This document shows positions 1 through 8,800 of a DNA stretch of 64,000 nt, piece by piece; within the stretch, counting starts at the first letter, position 1, and each line of letters opens with the position of its first letter. The stretch spans positions 10,061,501 to 10,125,500 of the forward strand of contig OW203985.1 of assembly GCA_934047225.1 (NCBI GenBank). The letters are read 5' to 3'. The translations under genes and the position numbers were made by a program. This DNA comes from Ypsolopha sequella. Taxonomy: Eukaryota > Arthropoda > Insecta > Lepidoptera > Ypsolophidae. The notes under the pieces are model-generated. The model ran no database searches. It saw nothing but the letters and a program-made list of their open reading frames with translations, and had not been told where the DNA came from.

Positions 1-1
1 G

Positions 2-373
2 AGGAGGGGAGGAAGGGGAGAGCTGATTGGGGCGGGTTTGCAGGGTATGGAGGTAGGATCTGGACCAGAGAATCCAAAAGCGCTGAGAGAGCGCTTGAAT
101 GAGCTGAAAGCGTTTAAGAACAGATATGGGTCTGTCGTAAAAAGACTGCTCAGGTAGAGCGGTGAGCGGACGACCAATAATGAAATGTCCGGCCGTGAGA
201 GGGTCAAAGTCCGTAGGATCGGATAAAATCGGGCAGAGGGGTCTTGAGTTGAGTATTATTTCGTGCAGAGCGCCGAACCAAGTTATGTGCTGATTCGCGA
301 GCTGGTGAGTGATTGCATCATTGTTTGACCCGAGGAAGTTCTGAACTTCAATGAGTTGATCCCTAGCACCTAC
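2..373 (-). pseudogene. BEL/Pao retrotransposon pol fragment (integrase C-terminal region)
   Basis: Reading the minus strand from 373 to 2 gives one open frame of 124 codons. It starts with VGARDQLIEVQNFLGSNN, which matches the BEL/Pao integrase core block around 'FVGARNELKELxxFL'. It continues with the conserved block LNSRPLCPILSDPTDFDPLT, then AGHFIIGRPLTALPE, then RFW...W...YLHTLQTR. All of these are standard for the end of a BEL/Pao polyprotein. At about position 278 the text jumps from HITW straight to FGALHEI. The intervening stretch, which normally carries the last catalytic Glu, is missing, so this copy is internally deleted and dead. It is cut by the window edge at its 3' side and ends abruptly at about 376, where plus-oriented repeat DNA begins. 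The family assignment is firm; the exact element is not known. Confidence 0.85.
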
Positions 374-404
374 ACAGCTATCCGCACGTTGGAGTTGGTA
401 GCGC

Positions 405-605
405 TCAAGTTTTTAATAACTCATTTTCACATATAGTCACACTCATCACACATTCAATCAGCACATACACACTCAACTCATTTTCACTCACACATTCAAT
501 CAGCACATACACACTCAGCTCATTTTCACTCACACATTCAATCAGCACATATAGACACACTCAGCTCATTTTCACTCACACATTCACTCATCAGATACAC
601 ATTCA
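405..605 (+). repeat. Tandem array, about 42-bp unit (ACTCATTTTCACTCACACATT-type), copy 1
   Basis: Units beginning CATTTTCACTCACACATTC and containing AATCAGCACATA and ACACTCA recur head to tail about four times. The same array is repeated at 2490-2770. It lies at the start of the duplicated retroelement block and is probably part of its LTR or leader. Confidence 0.75.
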
Positions 606-647
606 GCGCATATTTCACAATTCCAATATTTCACCACTCTTGATGTT

Positions 648-706
648 CACGCTAGACCGTGACGCATGATTCGCACCCGCATGCGGGGATGACCCCCCCC
701 CCCGCC
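648..706 (+). repeat. Left arm of a 57-bp inverted repeat ending in a C tract
   Basis: GTTCACGCTAGACCGTGACG at 648 leads through a segment with GCACCCGCATGCGGGGATGA into a run of C. Its exact reverse complement lies at 3347-3403, 2.6 kb away. The arm sits inside the first copy of the duplicated block and replaces sequence that the second copy keeps. Confidence 0.85.
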
Positions 707-833
707 GCGCGCCGGTCGAGGCGCGCGCGGGCGCTGGTCTCGCTCTGTTCGGATCGACGAGCCTCTCTAGGCGCACGCGCGCGCGCCCGCGCAGCCGACA
801 GCTCTAAACAATAGACATTCGCGTCAGCACAAA

Positions 834-1236
834 CAATATCGCGTACCTAAAGTGTAGTGTTAATACAAGTGCTGTGTACATCACTCAAACCAGGACATTC
901 AATACATCCCTGCACAGACGCCAGCTCAACTAGCCAACAAGAAGGCTCAGCACGTCACCGCATCTCCTGTCGGCCATCGAGAACAACATTCCAAAGCAAG
1001 GTCAGTCAGTTTACCCACAATCTTTTTCTTATCCTGTCTGCTCTCCCACTCAAATCCCATCCGCCCTGCATCCTGTGGCCAGCGGCTACATTTTTGGTCC
1101 TTCGAGCCGGATCGAATTCTGGTCCTTACAGTCCATTTTCACAATTTTGGCCCTTCAAACCGCTACTGAACCAGCCCCCGTCGATTTATTACAGTCCATT
1201 TTCAATCCAGGAAAATTTTTGGTCCTTCGAGCCGGA
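834..1236 (+). repeat. Direct repeat, copy 1 (about 400 bp)
   Basis: This stretch matches 2941-3343 almost base for base (offset 2107), from the AATATCGCGTACCTAAAGTG motif to the second GGTCCTTCGAGCCGGATCGA. The near identity points to a recent duplication or to the two LTR-side copies of one element. Confidence 0.85.
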
Positions 1237-1400
1237 TCGAATTCTGGTCCTTACAGTCCATTTTCACAATTTTGGTCCTTCGAGCCGGATCGAATTCTGG
1301 TCCTTACAGTCCATTTTCACAATTTTGGCCCTTCAAACCGCTATTGAACCAGCCCCCGTCGATTTACTACAGTCCATTTTCACCCGGTTACATATTTTGC
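1090..1400 (+). repeat. Leader minisatellite with GGTCCTTCGAGCCGGATC units
   Basis: Three to four copies of TTGGTCCTTCGAGCCGGATC, each followed by GAATTCTGGTCCTTACAGTC and CATTTTCACAATTTTGG, alternate with CCCTTCAAACCGCTA-type segments. The structure resembles the repeated leader region of BEL/Pao elements and encodes nothing recognisable. Confidence 0.6.
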
Positions 1401-2489
1401 CCCCTTTCCCGGCAAAAAATATTTTGTGGTTTCGAATACCTATCGCGGGTAGATAATTAGAACCGCCGCCTGGAACATTCCATTTATCGGTTAGAACCGG
1501 CCCCCCCACGCCCCTTTACAGAATAACTCATTTTCATCACGGTTGTAATTATTGTTCAGCTCAGATAATATAATTATATCCATTCGGCCCAATTGTTTAT
1601 TACAGTCCACTATATTTCTTTATTAAACCCCCCCGTCACTTCCAGGGATTAATTATCAGCCCTTATAAACCCCATACGTAAAATTAATTAAACTCAAAGT
1701 CAGCATTTTGCTCAACATTTTTTACATGTAATTCCCGACCCAATCTTTTCAAATGTTCTCGAAGTGATTCAACTTTGCTCGTAAATACATAGTTCACATT
1801 TTAGTTTCATATCGTGTTACAACGTTTTGAGTACCTACACTTCACTTTGTTTTCTATCGCGCGAAGAGGTGCAAATCTACCCACTGTCAAAGATAGTTCT
1901 CGTATCTTGCGAGATATTTTTTGTGAGAGTATAAATTTGCTTTATTTCGTGCACTTATATACGTCACATATATACGTAAGTTACGTGTGTTGAGTACATA
2001 AGTACACACGTTATACGGTTACGTATTATTACGTTGATTAAAGCTTGATTAGCATCATTGGATTGTCCGCACATTTAGATACGATTTCTGCCAGGTGAAC
2101 GCATTCTTTGTTGTTTACGAGTTTGAGGCAGTAGATAGGTATTTTATTAGTTTCGTGTAAGCGGGAAATAGCATAATAACATAGGAGTGAACAAGGTCAT
2201 CAGCCCTTTTTGATATTTAATGTTGCGGTAATCTTGTGTTACGGTAAAAGTTTTCCGAACAGTTTTATCCTGTTATTGTCTGCCTTTTATTGTTTATGGT
2301 ACACATATAGGGTGTTCCACGTTGGTTTATCAGCTCATATACAGGTTGTTTAAAAAAAAAAATTTTTTTTTCTTTTTTTTTCTTTCTCTCTCTGTCGGGT
2401 TTATTTTCCGTGTTCCGTTTGAACATGGCTTTTGTTATTTCGGCCCGCGCAAGTTACAAGCTATCCGCACGTTGGAGTTGGTAGCGCTC

Positions 2490-2770
2490 AAGTTTTTAAT
2501 AACTCATTTTCACATATAGTCACACTCATCACACATTCAATCAGCACATACACACTCAACTCATTTTCACTCACACATTCAATCAGCACATACACACTCA
2601 GCTCATTTTCACTCACACATTCAATCAGCACATATAGACACACTCAGCTCATTTTCACTCACACATTCACTCATCAGATACACATTCAGCTCATTTTCAC
2701 TCAATGAAACCAGCACTCAGTCATCACACACACACTCATCACATACACACTCAGTTCATTTTCACTCAAT
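2490..2770 (+). repeat. Tandem array, about 42-bp unit, copy 2
   Basis: Same unit as at 405-605, but longer here because it continues through 2700-2770 (ATACACACTCAGTTCATTTT). Sequence after about 2690 is absent from the first copy. Confidence 0.75.
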
Positions 2771-2940
2771 GACTCCAGCTCCAACAGAGAATTCTTGTAA
2801 CTCCGCACAACGTGTAGTGAACGTCACTAACACACCAATAATAGCAGACGTACATGGTCAATTTCACTCAGCACGAGCCCTGTTAGGTTTTATCTCACGT
2901 CGCGGTACTCTAGTTCTCATTCGCTCAGAGTCGGCACAAA

Positions 2941-3343
2941 CAATATCGCGTACCTAAAGTGTAGTGTTAATACAAGTGCTGTGTACATCACTCAAACCAG
3001 GACATTCAATACATCCCTGCACAGACGCCAGCTCAACTAGCCAACAAGAAGGCTCAGCACGTCACCGCATCTCCTGTCGGCCATCGAGAACAACATTCCA
3101 AAGCAAGGTCAGTCAGTTTACCCACAATCTTTTTCTTATCCTGTCTGCTCTCCCACTCAAATCCCATCCGCCCTGCATCCTGTGGCCAGCGGCTACATTT
3201 TTGGTCCTTCGAGCCGGATCGAATTCTGGTCCTTACAGTCCATTTTCACAATTTTGGCCCTTCAAACCGCTACTGAACCAGCCCCCGTCGATTTATTACA
3301 GTCCATTTTCAATCCAGGAAAATTTTTGGTCCTTCGAGCCGGA
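2941..3343 (+). repeat. Direct repeat, copy 2 (about 400 bp)
   Basis: Partner of 834-1236. It breaks off in the middle of a GGTCCTTCGAGCCGGATCGA unit and runs straight into the G tract of the right inverted-repeat arm. Confidence 0.85.
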
Positions 3344-3346
3344 TCG

Positions 3347-3403
3347 AAGGGGGGGGGTCATCCCCGCATGCGGGTGCGAATCATGCGTCACGGTCTAGCG
3401 TGA
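3347..3403 (-). repeat. Right arm of the 57-bp inverted repeat beginning with a G tract
   Basis: A G run followed by TCATCCCCGCATGCGGGTGC and ending TCACGGTCTAGCGTGAAC is the reverse complement of 648-706. It abuts a truncated SINE at 3404, so this end looks like an insertion boundary. Confidence 0.85.
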
Positions 3404-3556
3404 ACAGCGGGTGTACCGAGTATGGACTGTGACTTGCATTTCACAGTTCATACTCGGAACACCCCGTGGGGGGGATTCATGTAGTGACGATATATTTATT
3501 TTATATTTATGTATTTAGTTAGACCATAAATAATTTGTCCGAAATAAAGAATTGTA
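3404..3556 (+). mobile_element. SINE, 3' part only
   Basis: GCGGGTGTACCGAGTATGGA, then TGTGACTTGCATTTCACAGT, then the near palindrome CATACTCGGAACACCCC, match the 3' body of the fuller SINE at 54725-54990. The tail has AATAAAGAATTGTAAAAA. The tRNA-derived head is missing: the sequence starts exactly where the inverted-repeat arm ends, so the SINE was split by, or joined to, the element on its left. Confidence 0.7.
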
Positions 3557-3573
3557 AAAAAATTTTAACTTAC

Positions 3574-3707
3574 CTGCTGGTCTTCTGTTTCCTGCGAAAC
3601 GTTTTCAGTGGATTTTTTCTCAAGGGTATTCAAATTTACTCGACTAGTGAAAGATGAATAACAAGGTTTGTGCCATAGTATTGTATTATTCTGAATATCC
3701 CCGATTA
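3574..3707 (-). CDS. Zinc-binding gene, exon 2
   Basis: The 134-base exon enters in phase 1 and ends in phase 0. It carries the HxxxC half of the motif (HKPCYSSF) and a polar tail rich in E, Q and S. The alternative acceptor at ATATTCAG would give an immediate stop. Confidence 0.7.
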
Positions 3708-4379
3708 CTATAACAAACAAAAAAATAAGTACCTATGTATTTATAAATTATATAAAATCGACCAATTTTAGAGACCATCAGAAGAACTTAAACTTACATA
3801 AGAATGAAGGCATTCTACCTAGTAGTAAGTAGATAAGTAGATAGAGATATATGTATATACTTAGGCTAAAACCCTTCTTTCGGTAACACCCATTTACCTA
3901 GTATTTTGTTGTACAAGAAAGATATTACAACAAGAAAGTCCAAGGTCATTGACCTGCCACGCTGATAGAATGATGTGATCTTAAGAATGTAAGTAGGCAT
4001 TCTACCTAGCAGTAGGTAGATAAGTAGATAGTAGATAGGTATACTTAGGATAACACCCTTCTTTCGGTAACACCCATTTACCCAGTATTTTGTTGTACAA
4101 TAAAGATATTGCAACAAGAAAGTCAAAGGTCATTGACCTGCCGCGCTGATAGAATGATGTGATTAAACACCTACCTTGAATCCTTTGAAATAAGTCTCCC
4201 CACGTCAAGTCATTATGCTTTTGACGAATACCAAAGCATTCCGTAAACCGATCCAATCCTATTTGAGTGGCTTTACTCAAATCACCTTTTTTTGGTCTCT
4301 GGCAAATCATACACAAATTCCAATTGTTTTTCAAATATTTCAGAGGCTCAGTCACACTACATATAGGTTCTAAATCCAT
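3574..4379 (-). CDS. Uncharacterised zinc-binding (CxxC...HxxxC) gene, first two coding exons
   Basis: Two exons join in frame. Exon 1 is 4379-4175 (ATG start, 68 codons plus 1 base, donor G|GTAGGT); exon 2 is 3707-3574 (acceptor TTGTTATAG, 44 codons, donor CAG|GTAAGT). The joined protein, at least 113 residues, contains CMICQRPKKGD near residue 23, then FTECFGIRQKHNDLTWGDLF, then LWHKPCYSSFTSR. The spaced CxxC and HxxxCY look like one zinc-binding module of a type common in uncharacterised arthropod proteins; I cannot name a function. The gene continues to the left, but only the split SINE and BEL debris follow, so its 3' exons are lost or out of the window. It lies on the UBE3A strand beyond the last visible UBE3A exon, so it is probably nested in a UBE3A intron. 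Clean splice sites and phase argue for a functional gene, at least formerly. Confidence 0.7.
3801..4166. repeat. Tandem duplication of about 184 bp inside the zinc-gene intron
   Basis: Copies 3801-3982 and 3984-4166 share ACCCTTCTTTCGGTAACACC, TTTTGTTGTACAA and GGTCATTGACCTGCC at an offset of 184-187 bp. They fill most of the intron. Predicted open frames running through it are repeats of the same text. Confidence 0.85.
4175..4379 (-). CDS. Zinc-binding gene, exon 1
   Basis: The ATG is at 4379 and the donor is CAAG|GTAGG. The 205 bases end in phase 1. The exon carries the CxxC half of the putative zinc site. Confidence 0.7.
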
Positions 4380-4446
4380 GTTTAGCTATTTAAACCACGA
4401 AATTTACGCTAATACATGAAATTTTACATTTGACTATTTAATTATT

Positions 4447-4620
4447 GATGAACCACACAACTGAAGGAATACCCGCGGTATGAGGGGAGCGTCGGGTGAC
4501 GCGGAGCTAGAAGCGACCCTGCCCCGCGCTCGCATCTCCTCACCCCGCTTGACTCTTACCTCCGCGCCGCCCGACGCTTCGTTCGTACCGCGGGCGTTCC
4601 TTCAGTTGTGTGGTTCATCT
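4447..4620. repeat. GC-rich hairpin/MITE-like inverted repeat with arms of about 60 bp
   Basis: GATGAACCACACAACTGAAG at the left edge is matched by CTTCAGTTGTGTGGTTCATC at the right. The arms continue inward through CCGCGGTA and GCGTCGGG/CCCGACGC. It is the most CpG-rich segment of its neighbourhood and lies 70 bp upstream of the ATG at 4379. It could be a miniature element, a promoter-proximal structure, or both. Confidence 0.75.
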
Positions 4621-5687
4621 ATAGATACTTTCACACCGACACCATGCATCATAAATAAGAGTAAGTAACCACATTGCATACGAATTCTATGAACAAGTTG
4701 CGTCTTGGGGCGTGGGTAGTAGTTGTATAAAACGTCGCCGTAATTTTCATACCACCCACCGTTTCAGCACGCTTAGCGCTGACACCGCGCACGTAAATGG
4801 TCGTAGCTCCCTTGTTTATTAGTCGATTGTCGTGATTTAAAGTTAATTGTAATCCAGATGAATGCTGCAACATGTTTTGTTTCAAGCAAAAATTACAAAA
4901 TCTTGGTATTTAGCGAGTTATCTAGAAAACAAAAAAGTGTTTTTTTTTGAGAGATTTGTTTTTTGTATTATCTCATTTTAATTAAGTTTTACATGAATCA
5001 ATGTAGGAAGTTAGTTATTTTTCATTAAATGCACTTTAATTTGACACCTTAATCAAGTAAATCGGTCAAGTAGTTATCGAGCTACATCGCTGAACATTAT
5101 AGGCCGGCCGCCATCTTTTTTACGTAATATCTACCCCCTCCACCACTGAGAGAGTCTACTACCGCACTTTTGGTATAAAGGAGAATGTGCCTAATAAGTA
5201 CATACCGGTAGTAGGTATGTCCGAGGTGAGTCCTACGAAAATCGTTATTTGAGCACTTTTTTAGAATTGGGTCCCATACTAAGAAGGCATTTTAGGAAAT
5301 TCGAAACGAAAGAGAAACGGGGTCCACGCAAGCAACGCTGCGGGGCGTGCGCCAGTAAGTGGCGTATTTACCCTAGGGACAAAAGAGCCATGGCCCGGGG
5401 CGGCAGGCTGCGAGGGGCGGCACAAGCAATTAAAAATTTGCTATTCTTAATACCTATAGAAAAATGTTAATATTGAATTAATGATGTTAGCATGGCCTTT
5501 TTAGTTTTTTTCATTCATTATCACCGTTCCTAGCCTACATAAACACACTGTTAGATTTCATTTTATTTTATAATTGAAAGATTTTTGCTTTTTTATCGTT
5601 ATTTTATGGGGCGCCAAACCTTACAGGCCCAGGGCGCTAAATCTTAAAATACGCCACTGGCGCCAGTTCCAGATAAAACAGTCCTAC
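4621..5687. other. Non-coding stretch with repeat debris
   Basis: No gene seen. It contains GGCCGGCCGCCATCTTTTTT (5103) and a block at 5350-5662 whose ends, AGTAAGTGGCGTATTT and AAATACGCCACTGGCG, are imperfect inverted repeats around GGCCCGGGGCGGCA-type sequence, suggesting an old mobile element. Confidence 0.4.
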
Positions 5688-5856
5688 CTAAAGGATCATC
5701 CGGCTGTGTCTGCTTAGAGTTCTTCATAGAGGACAGCGGCAGGATACTGTCGAGCGCGTCTCCGAGCGGATCCAACTGACTCGCGATCACAATGGGTTCC
5801 TCCCTTAAGGTTGATGATTCCATCACGCCGGCCAGCATGTTCGCGTAGTATACTAT
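5688..5856 (-). CDS. Ube3a: Ube3a coding exon 9 (last in window)
   Basis: Acceptor CTCACCTACAG; donor TTAG|GTAGGA. It starts [15 protein letters not shown] (human MVYYANVVGGEVD). The remaining exons, including all of HECT, must lie beyond position 1. Confidence 0.93.
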
Positions 5857-8800
5857 CTGTAGGTGAGGGTAAATACAGTTATTTTGTGCTTCTACATGGC
5901 TTCATCAAGCTCAGTGACCATTAAGAGGCCCCCTTGAGCCTGGATTTTTCTTAAGATGCATAAAAAAGGTAAAAACTAAACGTGAAGTCATCAGCTTATT
6001 TCATATTTTTAGGGTTTCGTAACTGAAAGGTACAAAAGGAACCTTATGGTGAGACTCCGTTGTCCGTCCGTTCGTATGTCACAGCCTCATAATTTTAGCA
6101 CCGTTAAAGATAAATACATGATTAATTTGCCCACATATCACGGTGTAGCGATTATTTTTTTTTATTACAAATGAAAAATATAAAAATAGAAGTATAATAA
6201 ATAAAAAAAATATTTTATAAAAATACAATAAGGGTATCAAATTGTAGGTATTGAAAAACTGAATAAAAATCATGGTAATATGTGTTTACGTAAAGACCAC
6301 AGGAAAAATAAAGCGGTTGAGAAATTCACGAAAAAAAATAACAAAATTAAATTTATCATCCACAATACGGAACTCTAGGTATGTGAGTCTGACTCGCACT
6401 TGGCCAGTTTTTTTTTCATAAGTATTACCTAGCGACAACTAACTACGTCTCTATATACCCCAAAAAGTAAAATTTTATGAAACACCATCATAATAACTGT
6501 CAGAATATCGTGAATATTGCCTTGTTTTTACGCAAAGTTTAGCAAGTTGTATAATTTTTATATACCTATATACCTATTCCAGTATATACTGAAAATAAAA
6601 AAGAGAGAAATACAGACGTCGTTCATGTGAAGAAGGCTAAGTTTATACACTTTTCTATATATAAACAGTTACCGTTTCATGGAAAACATTTTTTACCTGA
6701 AAACATTTCAAAAATTCGGCTTTTTTTTGAATATCGCGCCATCTTGCACCTCTTGATGAAAGATGGGTCGGAGTGCGGTGTGGGGGGGGGGGAAGGGAAA
6801 TATATATAAAGATGTGTGCAAAGTTTCATTGAGATCAAAGCCATCGGAACGTCACAAAAACATAAAGCATTTAAATGGCAGCTGAACGGGATAGCCCACC
6901 TTAAGGCAAACAACTGATGATTTATAGCGAAATCTATCACTTTGAATACTCTAAATATTAGAATGCATTACAAGATAGAAAATATAAAATAGAAACAAAA
7001 TTAAATCTCCATCCATCCATCAGCCTAGTTCGTCCACTGCTGGACATTAGCCTTTCCAGGACTTTGCCACTCCCGGCGGTCATGCCGGAACCCTCGCACC
7101 AGTGACGCCACTGCCCGTCACCAGTCTGTTCCATATAAGGCCTGGCTGTTAGGGATGGATATACCGCCATCCATCGGTCCCAGGCATGGTGGGCCTCCTG
7201 GTTTTTTGCCTGTGAGCTGTCCTCTTACTCTCCCCCGAATTACTTCGAGGGGGTCTCCAAGTAAGATGGTGGTACCTCCACAGTCGAGTCGGGCATCAGC
7301 TCTACCACCTTATAAGATTAAATCTCAAGTGAGACAAATATCATAAAAAGCTTACTCTGGGACAGAGTTTGAACTTGCGACCTCTTGCTTACAAGGCAAG
7401 TACTCTACTGACTGAGCTACCGAGGCAGAACTGAAGAATTTGGCACTGGACAGAGAACAATGGATGATGCTAAACCGAAGAGCTAGGCTTTTAATTAATT
7501 GCTGATGACGTGTTTTTTATTCTAACCCTTAGATGCTAAGTTTTTCTGGGTGAAGGGGCCAGATACTGTGCTTTCTTCCATCAGGCTTTCCCGCTTTTTT
7601 GTTGTCGTATTAATAATAAATAAATTTCATTTATTTGAGATAACAAAGATCCATATTTGTTTATATGCCATTCGTTTAAAATTAATTGTATTAATTTGCG
7701 TCTGTAGAAACAGATAGTTCAGAAAAACAAATATTGTAGCAATTTACAGTGCTCAAAAAATGATAATGTGCATACAAATCTTCGCCACTGTTCGGCAAAG
7801 TTCGTATTTCCTAACCTTTTCTATACAATCAATACGGTCACGTGGTACGTCCGGTCGCTCGGCTATAGATTTGTATGCGCATTGTTACTTTAGGAGTACT
7901 GTACGAAAGTGAAGAAACATTATTTTTTTGTGATAAGTACCTACTAGTTTCTTCCGCGAATTCGTCTGCGTTGACCTCCTAATGCGTGACACAGTGTACA
8001 TCTTGTATTAAACCACATTAACTTATTTAGATTTTCTATGTGACACTAGTAATCCCAAGTTATGTAGAAGCAAGAAGCAAAAAATAGCAAAATACCTTCA
8101 TCAACTTGGTCGCCATGGTGACGTGATCGTCGTCCTGCACCTGGTAATGCCTCGTGTAGTTGGTGGAGATGACGCGTAACGTCACGTGTTGCTGCAACGT
8201 CTCGAGGATATGCCGCAGGCTCGCCTTGCAGTGCGTCGCCCACATACGGGCCAGTTTCGCTTGAGCTGCGGAGTGGTAGATCGTGAAGGGGATTGACAGT
8301 CATGTTATAATGGATTGTGAGTGCAAAATCTAATACACTGAGGAATGATGCGAGCTAATTTGATTGGCGTTAACTGAGATATTACCACTTATTATTACAA
8401 ATACAAACCGGCGTCGCATCCTGCGGCCCTACCACGTAATTCTGATTTGTATCAACGCATGCGAAATTCAACGCGTCCAAAAGAGATGGCATGTTAGGCG
8501 GGCGTCGTCGCACGCACGTAAAATTTCAATCTCAAGTTGATGTTGATGAAAATCAGAATTACGTGGTAGACCCGCTGGACAGTTAACGACAGCCATCACG
8601 CGCAAAGCTCTATACAAACGCAAACACAAAATTGTGAGGGTCTACTTATATTGAATGTTTTTATCAGCGATATACTTTACCGGAGATAGGCCCATCCCAT
8701 TAATTGGTCGAGCAATAAAGCCGATTTTGAAGGCTTTAATTTTAGTTTTAGTTATGTCAAAACTAAATTTTCTTTATTGCAAAATAGCCCTTAAATGTAA

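Larger units (their letters stand above)
377..3403 (+). mobile_element. Scrambled LTR-retroelement block (BEL-like leader/LTR sequence, duplicated)
   Basis: Two large direct-repeat blocks (from 378 and from 2461, offset 2083; then 834-1236 and 2941-3343, offset 2107) frame about 1.2 kb of single-copy AT-rich DNA (1240-2460). The middle of each block differs: 605-822 in the first copy is GC-rich, and 2690-2930 in the second is not. The motif GGTCCTTCGAGCCGGATC, repeated several times, is a leader-type sequence I associate with insect BEL/Pao elements. It runs on the plus strand, opposite to the pol fragment at 2-373, so the locus is rearranged rather than one intact element. No gag or pol frame is left in it. 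Predicted open frames here (for example 857-1456) are translations of the repeats. Confidence 0.5.

Noticed and set aside
2..157. Plus-strand open frame ending ...VVKRLLR
   Set aside because: It is the antisense shadow of the BEL/Pao pol fragment, whose minus-strand reading has clear family motifs.
408..605. CRISPR-like regular spacing
   Set aside because: The units are contiguous tandem repeats with no unique spacers, in a eukaryotic retroelement.
857..1456. 199-codon open frame (and its copy at 2964-3398)
   Set aside because: It translates a minisatellite (repeated GPYSPFSQFW / LVLRAGSNS) and is duplicated with the repeat; no domain.
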